Source of the DNA: Chrysemys picta bellii
Lineage: Eukaryota; Chordata; Testudines; Emydidae
Assembly (NCBI RefSeq): GCF_011386835.1
Contig: NC_088800.1
Location: 23,922,572 to 23,986,571 of the forward strand
DNA: 64,000 nt
Direction of reading: 5' to 3'
Shown in pieces: positions 23,014 to 35,965 of this stretch. Every line of letters starts with the position of its first letter. Position 1 is the stretch's first letter. Below the pieces are notes generated by a model that saw only the letters and a list, made by a program, of their open reading frames with translations, was not told the DNA's origin and searched no databases. A program made the translations under genes and the position numbers.

Positions 23014-23314
23014 CAGTAGAACCTCAGAGTTATGAACTGACCAGTCAACCACACACCTCATTTGGAACTGGAAGTACACAATCAGGCAGCAGCAGAGACA
23101 AAAAGCAAATACAGCACAGTACTGTGTTAAACGTAAACTACTAAAAAAATAAAGGGGAACCAGCATTTTTTACTTCATAGTAACGTTTCAAGGCTGTATT
23201 AAGTCAATGTTCAGTTGTAAACTTTCGAAAGAACAACCACAAGGTTGTTACAACCATTTCAGAGTTAAAACCAACCTCCATTCCCGAGGTGTTCGTAACT
23301 CTGAGATTCTACTG
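23014..23314. mobile_element. pogo/Tigger-like MITE with TA duplication
   Basis: Starts CAGTAGAACCTCAGAGTTA and ends AACTCTGAGATTCTACTG, a long terminal inverted repeat flanked by TA on both sides, as in the Tc1/mariner-pogo group. An internal 'aaccacaaggttgtt' palindrome is also present. 301 bp, no transposase frame, so non-autonomous. Confidence 0.75.
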
Positions 23315-26300
23315 TATTTAAATACTCCTCTCAGCTATGGTCTAGTTTTTCTCTGTTCCCAAATTCACCAGCAGTCATTCTTGTTGTGTTACCTGAATTA
23401 GAACTCATGCATAAGACTGCGTTGGTAGAAGATCCCTCTCTGTCCTCTTCATCAGACTCAATTTTAGTCATTACTATCCAGAGGACCATAGGCAAAATCT
23501 CCAACAGTCCTGAGGGTCAATTTATTTTGAACAAAGCATCATAATTTTGAACAGTTATCAAAAAACTATTACAGACACCCTAAGTTAGACATTTTTTGGG
23601 TTACAAATCTTAAGAGAAAGTCTGTTCTCATTGACTTTGTAGCCAAATTTTGACTCCCAGTGTTCTGTTCATGGAAAGTGGGTCTACAATGGCTTGCACA
23701 ACACTGATCAGACACAGAAAACTAGCAATAAGGAATTACTGAAATTCCCCCTTCCCCGCCCCATCTGTTTCAAAGGGAGATGTTCAAACACTCCATAAAG
23801 AACTGCCTTAGGACAAGAATCAGACTGAGTTTGAAAAAAAGCATCCAATTTTGCACCCAGAAAAACCTGAATGAAAGCAGATGCTTAACTACCAGACTAT
23901 ATTTACAAATCAAGTAGTTAGGCATCTAATTGCCATCATTTGTGCCCACAATTATTGGATAGCACAAAAATTGCAGGTATGAAATGAAAAAATTGTTAAA
24001 AATTAGATTCTGAATGTCTGTTGTTGCCTCCTATCAAGAAAACTCCAGCTTCTTCACTTCATCATATGTCCTTTATCAAGGACAAGACCAAGAGGAATTC
24101 AATGATTTTCTGGAGTGCCTGACATTTTTTTCTTTGCAATATTGTTTTGTTTTTCTCTTCAGTGAAGAAATGGATCTCTAATATTGTGACTGCCAGGTGA
24201 TTACTTATAATTCATTAATTAAGTTGTATCATAATTAATGTTATACCATTTTGTACTGTATATAGATTTATCTTATCTCTGTAGCAATATTGCACAATTG
24301 CTTTTGACATCAAATTATCAATCCTGATTCCTTTTACCTACAGTGATTGAATGCCATTTTCCACATTTTTCCTGTCTAAATTTTAGATCTTTGAAACATT
24401 TTTACGATCATCTGAAATGTATTCTTGACCTTTCTTGTACACACACCTCCTGTAAAGTACCTTTTATGGACATGGAACATTCATAATATATAGAAGAATG
24501 AATGACAAATGCCTTTTTTCACTTTGTAAAGTACAATGGGATAAGTGCTAGGATGTTTTTCAGGTGTTAAGTTAGAAGGTGTTTTTCAGATTCTGTCACA
24601 ATAGTGTGAATATTTATTGTGCCATGGTTACAATACAGTTTATGTAATAACAAAGGCTATAAGTAGGACCCAGGGTTGCTCATATGTTAGTATATGGGGG
24701 CCACTATAAATGAAGCACAGAGAATGCCGTGTTATAAATGTCACAATAGAATTTGAGACTGTTCTAGAAATAACTTGCTTTTTTGGGACAGTAACATTGA
24801 TTTTGAAACAAACAAACAAGCAAAAATGATGTGACCTAAAACAGACAGGAGATTTCATAATTGCAAGGTACTGAACTTACCTATTTGACAATAAGGTCTA
24901 AAGATACTAGGCTGCAAATCAGTAATTGCTACATTGCATCTTTGATTTAGATTTCCAGCAAAGAAAAAAAGAACCCAAAGTGCCATAAAAACAACTATTA
25001 AGCATACAAAAAATTCACAATATTGTATGTTAAAGAGTTTGCCAGGTGAAATATGTTTCTGTGTTAACATTCAGTCACAGTAACACTAGACTCTTGAACT
25101 GCTGGACATATTTGAAAGAAAACATTTCATTTTGATCAAACATTTATGTATGGCTTGACATTACATAGCTATTCTGTTAGACTACTGAAACTATCAAAAG
25201 AGAATACTTGATATCCTGGTTGGATTTTGGATATTACATACTTACTGGTGGCACTTCTAGACTTTCAAATCTGATTGACCGCCAGACATTTGGAACACTA
25301 AAAATAACTATATAATAAACCGGAATGCAGTTATTCCTGATGTTTCTGTATATTGCTTATTCGGTGTATATTTATACAATGACAGATAATAAAACTCTTC
25401 TAAATTTTTTTGTAAGTGGTTATAGTTAGCCATGTTTCACATAAGTATACTTTTTGATAGTTGAAAAAATAGATACCTTATCCCAAGTTTTAACAAGCCA
25501 TTGTTTCAGTATCAAATTACTAGGAAGCTTCCATTCCTAAACAAGCTGTATATGCAATACTTTGCTGAACTATATATTGTATTAATACTTCACTGAGCAT
25601 ACAAACATTAATATAGGCTATTTGTTTACTACCATGTCAAGGTTATTCATCATATGCAGTGTCAGAAAGCACACGCTGACATCTCATATTGTCTGCTTCA
25701 AGGGCAAGACCAATGTGACCTTTGACTTCTTCTTTAAAAAGGATGAAATCATTCTAGAGGAATAATGCTTAACTGCAAAGCTTCCTTTAAGAATCAATCT
25801 GCCATCTATGTTTCCCAGTTTTCTGTAGTATAGCTTGTTAAGATGTGATAGCTAATTTTCTACTAAAAGGAGAAGTGTTTTAATGTACCCAAAGTATGTT
25901 TCAGATTGGGATTCTTTTTAAATCTTTTACTCATTCATTCCAAGATGAAAACCTGAAATGGTCAGTTCTTCATGAAAGCATGCAACAAAAGGATTTTTTC
26001 TAGGGCAGTTAAATTTCTCATTAGGCTTCTCTTTGGGGACTAATGTGTTGCAAAGCATTGTTCAATGACTTCTCAGATCTGGAAGACACCTTGAATCAAA
26101 TCAGGTTTAAAAATATTTTAGGCTCTCACTTGTTTTTCTTTGCAAAATATATTAAAGACATAAAACCTCTCTTAGTTGTTTTTGTCCTATAGTTCCTACA
26201 GCCAAGCATCTATGGAGCTGCATCAGCTGCTGGAATCAGAGAAATATCTGCCAGTGGCATCCTGCTCCTGCTGTTGTAAAGGAAGCTACCTAAAAGCATG

Positions 26301-27127
26301 AGTGGAGTGAAAATGGGAGAATATCTAGGAACTAAACTATTCTGCCTTTAGCCATTTCAAAACTATTACAGTTGAAAGGGTATATTCATTTTATAATCTA
26401 CTTTATATGTAAGGCAGCTAATAATTTTTCCACAAGGTTAGCCAAGTACTTACTGTATGTATATTGAGGTATACATACCATTATATAGGCAAACATTTTG
26501 AACTTTATCAATTCCTAGGTATCACTTTTTTTTGGAGGGAGGGGGTAAGATTCAAATAAACTGGTAATCATATTATCTGTGCAATATGTTGGTTTCACTA
26601 TAAAATTCAACCAACTAGAATACAACATCCTTTGACCTAGCTGATAAAAGGTCAGAAAGCAATTTTGAATAATAAATGAGACCCGCTGACCTCATGACCC
26701 AAGTCTGGCAGGGTCAGTGGCAGCCCTCTCACCAGATGCTGATGGCAGATATACAGACACAGACAGCTCAACTAATGAGTTTCCTGAATATGGGTGCTTC
26801 GCTCCAAGGACATTTAAGTGCTATATACTATATAAAACAAACTTCGAAGTAATCTGCATCATATAAAATTAAAATGATATTTGTAGGGAGGTGTAATACA
26901 ATTTACTTTGTAATCCTCATTAAAGCAGTCACTTTACAGCCACAAAATTTTGTATCTGATGAATGTTTCCTTAAGATCTTTTCTCCTTATATTTATGTGA
27001 TTCCTATGATTATGTTTGGCTGGGATGAAATCTCATTTAGCCAGAGTCATCAAAAGTATATTAAAAATACAGTCATTTTATCATCCTTGAATTCATACTA
27101 AGGGGCACTGTTCTGCTTGTTCACCTC
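23315..27127. other. AT-rich noncoding sequence
   Basis: No recognised gene or element. A minus-strand 59 nt block at 24881-24939 has a strong donor (TAG|gtaagt) but is too short to call as an exon. Confidence 0.45.
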
Positions 27128-27482
27128 TCAGTGGGTGAAATTCACCTTTGGTGTGCAGGGCCAGCATCTCTCTCTGAACCACCTGAGCCCCCATAGTGGT
27201 GCCATTCAGAATGAGCCACAGAGTAGGTGGATCAGAAGGGGCCACATAATCTATTAAGTACATATTCAGTGGCCCAACATTCCACACAAGTTCCACACAA
27301 GTTGCTGTGTTCACTACTCCCTCTATAGGCTTGAGTAGCAATCAATCATAGAAGGTGCACTACAGCCCTGAGTCCTGGCTCCAGGTTGGGAGGTGGATTT
27401 CACCTTCCCAACCCACAGGCACTTTCCCCATATAGAATCTGGTTGCGCTGGTTCTTTGTGGGTAAAGGGGATTTCACCCAGG
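27128..27482. repeat. possible MITE with 'gggtgaaatt' ends
   Basis: The ends 'gtgggtgaaattcacc' and 'ggggatttcaccca' are roughly inverted, and an internal 'gtggatttcacc' repeats the motif. The interior shows no open frame of note. A transposon is the simplest reading but the ends are short. Confidence 0.35.
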
Positions 27483-27624
27483 AAGCATGAATGCATAGAA
27501 ATGTTTGCATATATGTTTTATATGAATTAGCATTTGAGACCAGATTTTTTAAATTTAAATTTTGTGAGGGGGTACTCTACAAACTTTGGAAAATTAATCC
27601 TTAAAGCATTTTTGGAAAGTAGAG

Positions 27625-27680
27625 ACGTATTGGTATCCTCATTTTATGGAGGGCGAGAATGAGGCACTTGAGTTCATTAT
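27625..27680 (-). repeat. fragment of MIR-type SINE
   Basis: 'ggtatcctcattttatgg' followed by 'agaatgaggcactt' matches the reverse complement of the 3' half of MIR-like SINEs. Short and diverged. Confidence 0.35.
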
Positions 27681-27689
27681 GTATGAAGG

Positions 27690-28140
27690 AAAAAAGTGTT
27701 TCCTTTTAGCAGTTCTAAATGTGTTGCCTTTCAGTTTAATTGAATGTTTGCTTGTTCTTCTATTATGAGAAGAGAAAAATAGGAGCAAGTGGTTGATTTA
27801 CTTTCTCCAAATCATTCATTATACTGTAGATCTCCACCACGTTCACTCCTATTTGTCTTCTCTTTAAGCTAAGCAGTCTTTCAGAGTCTCCTTATGCAGA
27901 AGCCCTAATCAATTTCCTCGTCCATCTCTCCACCTCTCCACCCTATTTCTGCCATATCCCTTTTGCGATAGGGTCGACAGGATAGTTCACAACCCTCCCA
28001 GCACAGGATATACCATCACTGTACATAATGGCACGTAATATTTTCAGTATTGTTTTCTATCATGTTTTTCTTACACGCTGACAATGTATTTGCTCTTGTG
28101 ACTGCCACTGCACACTGTCGATGACACCCCAGGATGGAAT
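27690..28140 (-). mobile_element. decayed CR1 LINE fragment, antisense
   Basis: The order of blocks 'tgtttgcttgttcttctatt', 'ctccaccacgttcactcc', 'ctctttaagctaagcagtct', 'gcgatagggtcgacagga' and 'gactgccactgcacact' follows the 3' part of the CR1 reverse transcriptase region in antisense. It is much more diverged than the copies at 33.1 and 60 kb. No open frame survives. Confidence 0.65.
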
Positions 28141-30778
28141 TTATCTCTGCATTGGTTCAGAGCCTGGCACAGCTATGGGGAAGCAGAGTTTGTATCGTCA
28201 CAATCCTGGGACTGTCTGGGGTCATTCTGGTTCTTTTAAACAGTGTTGGTTAAGGCAGCCTGGAAGATTGCCCTGATTTTGTATGCAGCTGCCCATGGTA
28301 ACTAGACCTTGAAGCAGCAGGGAATAGTTGAGGTACAGAACCATCTTGGCCACATTTCCCACCCCCTAGAAAAATCCTCTGTTCCAGGGCCTCTGCAGTG
28401 GACTTCCTTCAGAGGTTTTTCACTGAGCCAAGTGCATGCTGAGACAAGATTTTGAGAGTTCAATCAGTGTTGTGTGAATACTTATACAGTGCAGACATCA
28501 TCAATACAGCTTATCATCTAAGTACTTCACCATTGAGTATTTCTGCCTTGATTCAGGGAGTGCTCAGGAACTGGGGGCATAACACTAACCAAACACAAAT
28601 ACCTGTACAGTGCATAGTGCACAGAACAGAAAACTCATCCTTGTGTGAGAGATTATAAAATCCACTTGTAACCCTGCCCCACATATCCAAGGAAAGTAGT
28701 CTACACCAGGCAAGGAAATTCTTGTTGTATCCAGGACATCAGAAAACCACTTCATGCTCACTTGACATTGTTGATGTCATTAATCTACACATATGTCAGA
28801 AAAGGGCTGCCAAATTTCCTCAAAAACATAGAATCTGTTCTGCTCTACAAATGACATTACGGAATGACAGATGCTCTATTGTTACAGCTGCAACTGAGAT
28901 ATCTTTGTAAACCTGATTTTCAACCACACTCCTCATCTCCCGCACCTCTCTGCTATTACCCATGGCAAAACTCATCCTAAGAAACAACATTTCTGGGATG
29001 TTTGGAAATACCAGGAATAGAGTTGGCAAGTTATGGAGCCAGATTTTCTTAAGGTTGTTCTATTTTACACCCAGTTGCATGGCCCATGGGAACCATTCTG
29101 GCAGCCAGAGATCAGCTGTTCACAGCAGCATCAAAAGCATGCTTCCTTTTCCCAGCCAGGGCCCTAGTGGTCCTGTGCCATCAGAGATTTCTCCCACATG
29201 GCAAAAATCATCCATTGCTTTGCATCCACTGGGTTTATTGCAACTTTGCATGGACAAAGCAGCATAGTCTGCCCATGTTGTTTTCATGTCTCCTGTCATT
29301 AACTTTTGACAAATATCCTATTTTTTTCTGACTCACCATATTTGCCAAATGGTTCAGCCTACAAAACCCAAGATTGTTTATTTGACTTTGCTGAGAAGAT
29401 GTGTTTATTTTGCATAGAATTTGGGAGCCAAGGGGAAAAGATTAATGGGGCAATTATGAAGATATATAGGCAGGGAAGGAACTAAGTAGAGGCTCACTAG
29501 AGCAGGAATATAAAGAAGAGGAAGCCAGAGAGCCATGTAGAAAAGAGTAATCCCTCTTCCTTCTCATCCAAGTGAGGAGACAGACTTGAGAAGCACACAG
29601 GTTCCAGCCTGTAAGCTAGGAGGAACTTGGGAAATGGACCACCTTGCTCACATGGAAGAACTATACTCCTTTAAAAAGCTTTTTATATTATACACTGTTC
29701 AGCGAGGGCAGAGAACCAGAAGGAACACTTAGGGGGGAGCATGGACTGGTGGTTTGGAGCTGTGCTCCCAACGTCAGACTGGAGGCTCTGAAGGAGGGAG
29801 GAGGATGAGGCACATGGATTGGGAGACGCAGTTAATGAGGTATGGAGGTGTTCTGAAGAGGTGTAGAGGGAAGAGGTGTGGAAGATGGCACTGTGATGGG
29901 TATTTATGAGCAATTGTCATTGACTTTGATGGAATATGATCAGGTCCTCATATGGCATTGTTCTTGATGTGAAATCCACAAAAGTCACCCGCTGGTTCAA
30001 TGATGTGACTTCTCTAATCATGTCGTATATTCAGTGTCTGTAGGTTAGAACTGGGATTTCCTGTATGTGATCAACCGATATACAGAGCATTAGAGACAAT
30101 GGCCCAATCTCTCGTACATGAGCAAAACTTGGAGTGAATGGCCTTTGTGCAGGAAATAAATATAGATTGGAGAGCATTAAATCGTTCCCTCCCCATAAAC
30201 TGGAGACAGCATGTGGAGTAGCCACACAGCTATTTTGTGTCTGCTACTGTAGCCTAAGGGACTGTAGTAGCAATTGTGGCTCATTAGGCACCCCTAATGT
30301 GGGAGGTTTTGGCCAGTGCATCTGTGTAGCAGACCCACTAGCCAGGCCCTCCCACATCACCATTCAAGGCTGCTATGGAGAGAGCCCACCATCGGGCAGT
30401 GCTTCCGAGACTGCTGTGTTCCCCTGCCTTCCCCCTCTATGCAGCAGAACAGCAGTAGTTAATTTGCATTTTGTATTCCCCATACCTGTGCAGGGGCAAG
30501 GAGGGTAGGAATTGCACCAATATTTTTTTCACCTCATCCATCTCAAGCATGCACTAATCTTATAAATCTCTACATTGTACACGAAGAATCTGTAAATTAG
30601 GACTAACTCAAAAAATCAGCCTAAGTTGGAAAAAGGGTTTTATTGACTGCTTAACCTGTAACAACATATTTTCTAAACTAAGCAATCAACATGCTCAGCT
30701 TTCTCCCCTCCTATACATACATCTTTACAGAAGAAAACTAAAACCCTTTTTTCACTTTAGTACAATCTGTCCAACTGT
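28141..30778. other. noncoding sequence
   Basis: Short overlapping frames on both strands (for example 28962-29267 plus and 30134-30508 plus) have no recognisable domain and no splice support. No transposon ends are identified. Confidence 0.45.
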
Positions 30779-30838
30779 GGGCCAAATTCTACTTCTAGAT
30801 GCAAGCAATTGGTCACACATCAAAGGACAGAATCTGGC
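30779..30838. repeat. short palindromic repeat
   Basis: 'gggccaaattctact' and 'gacagaatctggctt' are inverted ends about 60 bp apart, the same termini as other hairpin repeats in the window. Confidence 0.55.
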
Positions 30839-32834
30839 TTTTTGGGTTTATCCTCTAGTTTTATGTTACGAAGCTACTTCACATACCTCTCTCCCCCTTT
30901 CTTCCCCCCCTCCTGGAAAGACTATGTCAATACAGTAACTCTTGCCATGTTTTAATTTGAAGCTGAATGTATAGTACAGTTTTGTAACTCTCATGAAACA
31001 ATCCCATTGCAAATTTTCTAAGTGTAGCCTGTCTTTTTCCCACAGAGAGGTGAAAACATTGTAATCAGCTTTTTACCTCAGATGAGCAGTTTATCTACAT
31101 GTACAAGTTGCAACATTTCTCACAGGAGTTCATAAAAAATGCAAGGATTTCCCCCACTATTTACTCCCACATTGTTTAATAAGAAATTTATTTTCTGCGA
31201 CCATTTTTTTTCTCAAAAAGGGATACTTAACAAAAACCATTGTCGACATTTGTTATTTACAAAAGTCTTTTTTCTTTTTGGTGTCTTTTGAGCTTAATAT
31301 ATTATAAATCCTAATCAAATTTGAAGAGGTGTACAGCAACGTACACAGTTTCTCCCATGCTTTCCAGCTTTTGTGCTTATAACTGTTTCTGACTCTTTAT
31401 CAGCCACCAGGCTGAAGTCCTTTTTGTACTGTATTGGGAGTAAAGCTCATTTGCAGACAGCTGCAATATGAGCTTCCTCACCCTGCCCTGCCATTGACCT
31501 TCAACCTGATCTAAAAGAACTACCTTCTTTCAGAGTGAGAAGTTATTCATTTACTATAATAGCTCTATTTTGGGCTTCCTCAGCAAAACCAGGCAATTGT
31601 GCCCAAATGCGATGGGGTTGCCATATTGACCATCGTTTTACAGACTAAGACAAAACCGCCAGGACATTGCAGTTAGGACTGGCTCACAGTAGGAAGCCAA
31701 AAAGTTCGTATTTAAAAGTATGGCTGATGTGCGGCATTTAAAATAATAAAAAAAAACCCTATAAAGGAAGCGGATGATTTGTCTGGTTTATCTATAAGGG
31801 CTTGCACCCAATTTATTCTCTGAACTTCAAAGATTTTTCATATGGTGAAATGCAGGCTGTTAGGAGTTAATTGGCAGTATGCTGCACTGCTTTCAAATGT
31901 AACCAACTGAAGAGAATAAGTGAAAAACAGAAATAATCAGACTATTGGGTAATAATTAGAAATAAATAAAATGCTTCTGATGAAAACAATTAGTCCCAAG
32001 CATTACAAGTGGAAATGCAGTCCAGTGTTAAAGAGACAGTTTAGAAGCACATGGTACATTTATCACAGCTCCACAGACAAGTTATTGAGCTGTCTGTGAA
32101 AAACAGAGCCAAACAGGAAAGCTTTCAGCAGAAAGCAGTGGTTGAGGTCCTTGATTGATAGAGTTAGATGATGCAAAGCTGTCTGATGGCCTTTCTGAAA
32201 AATAAAGTGAAGGAACTCAAGGTCTTTCTTGACGATCTCTGACCACAGATGAACAGCTACTTTATTACAGCACAGATTGAGGTTACACCTTAGTCCATAT
32301 TCTGCCACTTTTCGATGCACACGGTTAACTTTACCAACAATCTACTGTGTTTAACATAAGTGTTTGCCATCTTTGCAGGATTTTAAAAGGTTACTACAAT
32401 GGACAGCTAATTGCACTGGTTAAAAGCTTTGCTTCTTCCCCTTTCTGTTTAACCACAGTGACTGAAAATAATATAGTCAATCTTGCTACAGACTTCTCAT
32501 TGCTATGACAGAACTGATTGTTCTGGGACCAGCCTCTCTCATTTAAAAGATACAGAAACAACCCAGTTGTGCATAATAGCCAAAAATCTACCTGCTGTGC
32601 TGTTTCTTTCAGAAAGGAAGTTATTTACCTCCCCAGAAATGCAATCTCTTTATCTTCCTGAATTCATTTTTAAACTGGAGTCTAGTATGCACTGACATTA
32701 CACCACGATTTGATCTCAGAAACCATTAAATTTTAAATAGTGAGGATTGCTAACTGGTCTTTGGTGGGCTGGGGCCAACACTGGAGTGGATGAACATCCT
32801 TTGACACAATTTTTTTTAAAATTGGATGCCTAAA
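30839..32834. other. AT-rich noncoding sequence
   Basis: No gene or clear repeat is visible. The minus-strand frame 32063-32320 was examined and not called. Confidence 0.45.
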
Positions 32835-33149
32835 GTAAGACATTCAAACTCTTTGTCAGAAACCTACATAAGTGGCTTGATTTGCAGAGGTGCTAAGCAC
32901 CGCAATTCCCAGAAAACCCTGGGTGCCAGATTTTTAAAGGCATTTAGTTCTCTAAGGATGGACAAAGGTACTTAGTAGGATTTTCAACAGCATCTAGGAG
33001 CCTAATGCCCATTGATTTCAAGGGTACACAGGCATCTAGGTGCTTTTGAAAATCCTCCTAAACATCTATGTGCATATTTAGACACCCAGATATCTATAAA
33101 ATCTGGCCATGGGTGCCTATCTATAGACATAGGTGCTTAACTTTGAAAA
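32835..33149. repeat. palindromic 'gcctaa/ttaggc' repeat cluster
   Basis: Repeated inverted motifs include 'ggattttcaacagcatctag', 'cctaatgcccattgatttca', 'catctaggtgcttttgaaaatcc', with further 'ggtgcctatc' and 'ataggtgcttaac' blocks. The same family occurs at 61205-61400. A CR1 element begins immediately downstream. Confidence 0.55.
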
Positions 33150-34200
33150 TGCTGGTCCCAAAAATTGCAGATGATACAAAACTACTCAAGATAGTTAAGT
33201 CCCAGGCAGACTGTGAAGAGCTACAAAAGGATCTCACAAAACTGGGTGACTGGGCAACAAAGTGGCAGATAAAATTTAATGTTGATAAATGGAAAGTAAT
33301 GCACATTGGAAAACCTAATCCTAACTATACATATACGATGATGGGGTCTAAATTAGCTGTTACCACTCAAGAAAGAGATCTTGGAGTCATTGTGGATAGT
33401 TCTTTGAAATCATCCACTCAATATGCAGTTGCAGTCAAAAAAGCAAACAGAATGTTAGGAATCATCAAGAAAGGAATAGATAATAAGACAGAAAATATCA
33501 TATTGCCTCTATATAAATCCATGGTACCCCCACATCTTGAATACTGCATGCAGATGTAGTCGTCCCATCTCAAAAAAGATATATTGGAATTGGAAAAGGT
33601 TCAGAAAAGGGCAACAAAAATGATTAGGGGTACAGAATGGCTTCCGTATGAGGAGAGATTTTTCACTTGACCACAGCTCAAAGAGCCAGACTAGAACTTT
33701 TCAGCTTGGAAAAGAGACGACTAAGGGGGGATATGATAGAGGTCTATAAAATCATAAGTGGTATAGAGAAAGTAAATAAGGAAGTGTTATTTACTCCTCA
33801 TAATACAAGAACAAGGGGCCACCAAATGAAATTAATAGGTAGCAGGTTTAAAACAAACACAAGAAAGTATTTTTTCATACAACACACTATCAACCTCTGA
33901 ACGACTTGCCAGAGGGTGTTGTGAAGGCCAATACTATAACGGGGATCAAAAGGGACCTACATAGATTCATGGAAGATAGGTCCATCAATGGCTATTAGCC
34001 AGGATGGGCAGGAATGGTGTCCCTAACATCTGTTTGCTAGAAGCTTGGATTGGGTAACAGGGCATGGATCACTTGATGATAACCTGTTTGTTCATTCCCT
34101 TTGGGGCACCTACCATTGGCCACTGCCAGAGGACAGGATACTGGGCTTGATGGACTTTTGGTCTGACCCAATATGGCCATTCTCATGTTCTTATGTTCTA
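33150..34200 (+). mobile_element. CR1 LINE, 5'-truncated, with broken reverse transcriptase
   Basis: The plus-strand frame from 33150 encodes the C-terminal part of a CR1 reverse transcriptase: IADDTKLLK (the ADD catalytic box), NVDKWKVMHIGK, ERDLGVIVDSSLK, MLGIIKKGI and LPLYKSMVPPHLEYC. It stops at 33557-33559 with TAG, continues in frame to about 33660, then shifts frame to [20 protein letters not shown] (from 33667). The 3' end carries 'tgggcttgatggacttttgg' and 'tatgttcttatgttcta'-type tail. CR1 copies by target-primed reverse transcription and usually inserts 5'-truncated, as here. Not functional. Confidence 0.92.
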
Positions 34201-34834
34201 AGTTCCCAAGTTATTTCCATTGCTAACAAAATGTTCTCTAATCTCCAAAATGACTTTTCTGTGTTCAATGAGATCCAGGTTAGGAGAGACTAGGAAGGCA
34301 GGAAAGATGGTAAGGCTCCTAGTGTTTATCTTCTTTGCTGTTTCCATCCCGACTGACATCTCTGGCATCAACTGAATGAAATTGAAGAAACCTTTTTTCA
34401 GAGAACATGATTCTGGGCTTGATTCTAGTCGCTGCTCTATTTCATCCTATTCCATCCTTATTGCCATGATATCTGAGCCCCTTCCAGTGGTGCATTAGGT
34501 GATATGAATAACATCAGTCATGTTTGGTTCTTTCTTGCTCCTCTCTCCCAGAGGAAAAACTGTGAGTACAGTAAGATTTATTTTTCTTTTCTTAATACAT
34601 GATATGTACACTGTACTATGTGTTTACAGTAGTGAAGTCAACGCCAAAGAAGCCTTACTTGCACTTGGAATGCTTTCATTTATATCTGCTTTCATTTGCA
34701 CCACAATTACACCACGGTAACTCTATTGCCTTCAGTGGAGACACTCTGATTTGCAGAGTAGAATCGGAATAGAGCAGATTACAGCAAGTCCCAGTAATCT
34801 TAATCTCTTCTCTCTCAGGAGCCATTAGAGTATA
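34201..34834. other. noncoding sequence
   Basis: Nothing recognised. Confidence 0.45.
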
Positions 34835-34913
34835 GGGCCAGATCTTCAACTGGTGTAAATAACAGAGCTCTAATGAAGGCTATGCTCACTTGCACCAGAT
34901 GAGGATCTGGTAC
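34835..34913. repeat. short palindromic repeat
   Basis: 'gggccagatcttcaactgg' is inverted against 'gcaccagatgaggatctggt' across 79 bp. Confidence 0.6.
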
Positions 34914-35649
34914 ACTGGCTCTTATTCAATTTTCTAGCAATTTCTACTATCCAGTTAGAATGGTATGATCCTTAATGAGGCCAGCAGACAGTATATGCTT
35001 ACTTTTTAATGCTACTTTGGTTTTAATGTCTCAGTTATTCACGCCACACACCATTCTCTTCTTTAGAATAGTTTTTTTCTTGCCATCATCTTAGTTTAAT
35101 ATCCCCTTTAGAAACTGCTGCCTGAATTATATCTGGTTTTGGAATTAACTTTCAAACTATCAAAGGATTGATAACAGCAATGGAGGAATCTACTTGAAAG
35201 TCTGACCATAGAGGAGCTGACACCACTTTTTAAGTTCAGAGCCACTTTTCACTAGCAGGAACCTTCAAATTTAAAAAGATTTAATAACAAACAAACCTCT
35301 TATTTTGATCCTGATCACATGCAGGCAACAAAACTTAGGTATGGGGACAGACAAAGAAGAAAAAGAAGATAAGATAAACAAAGAAATAACAGCAAAGCCA
35401 AGGTTTGGAGCTATACCATTCAGTATTTAGAAATTACGATAAAATACTATCAGCCATTTTGGGATAAAGTTGCATAATCTTGTGACTTATTTGATCAATA
35501 AAGCTCATGCAGTAGATATGTTTCAAATTAGAAAATAAATACACAGAAATTTTTTCAGTGATACGGGGCAGTTGGGCATTTTGCAAAGAATCTTAATTCA
35601 CCATCCAGTCTGGGGCTTCATTCTCATAGCTACCAAGTGATAAGGAGCC
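34914..35649. other. noncoding sequence
   Basis: Nothing recognised. Confidence 0.45.
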
Positions 35650-35965
35650 CCTGTTCTATGAAGAGAGGTTAAAAATTCTGGGGATGTTTAGTCGTGAGAA
35701 AAGAAGACTGACGGGAGAACCATATAACAATCTTCAAATAGGTTAAAGGCTGTTATAAAGAGGATGGGGATCAATTGTTCTCCATGTCCACTGAAGGTAG
35801 GACAGGAAGTAATTGGCTTAATATGCTTTAAGGAAGATTTAGGTTAGATATTAGAAAAATACTTTCTAACTATAAGATAGTTAAGCTATGCAATAGCCTT
35901 CAAGGGCTGGACTTGATAACCTCTCAAGGTCCCTTCCAGCCCTCCATTTCTATGATTCTATTTAT
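35650..35965 (+). mobile_element. CR1 LINE 3' end
   Basis: The remnant of the reverse transcriptase 3' end ('gaagagaggttaaaaattc', 'gagaaaagaagactgacgg') is followed by the CR1 tail 'ggctggacttgataacctct', 'caaggtcccttccagccct' and the terminal 'tctatgattctat' repeat. About 316 bp, frame broken. Same strand as the larger CR1 1.5 kb upstream but a separate subfamily tail. Confidence 0.85.

Noticed and set aside
24881..24939. 59 nt minus-strand block with a strong gtaagt donor
   Set aside because: Too short to judge, with a distant pyrimidine tract; start phase does not fit other candidates.
26185..26280. Plus-strand block after 'tttgtcctatag' as an exon
   Set aside because: The frame stops within 25 codons and no donor is convincing.
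30134..30508. 124-codon plus-strand frame, Cys-rich
   Set aside because: No domain, no good splice pair, and no supporting neighbour.
32063..32320. 85-codon minus-strand frame as a gene
   Set aside because: No splice support or recognisable domain.
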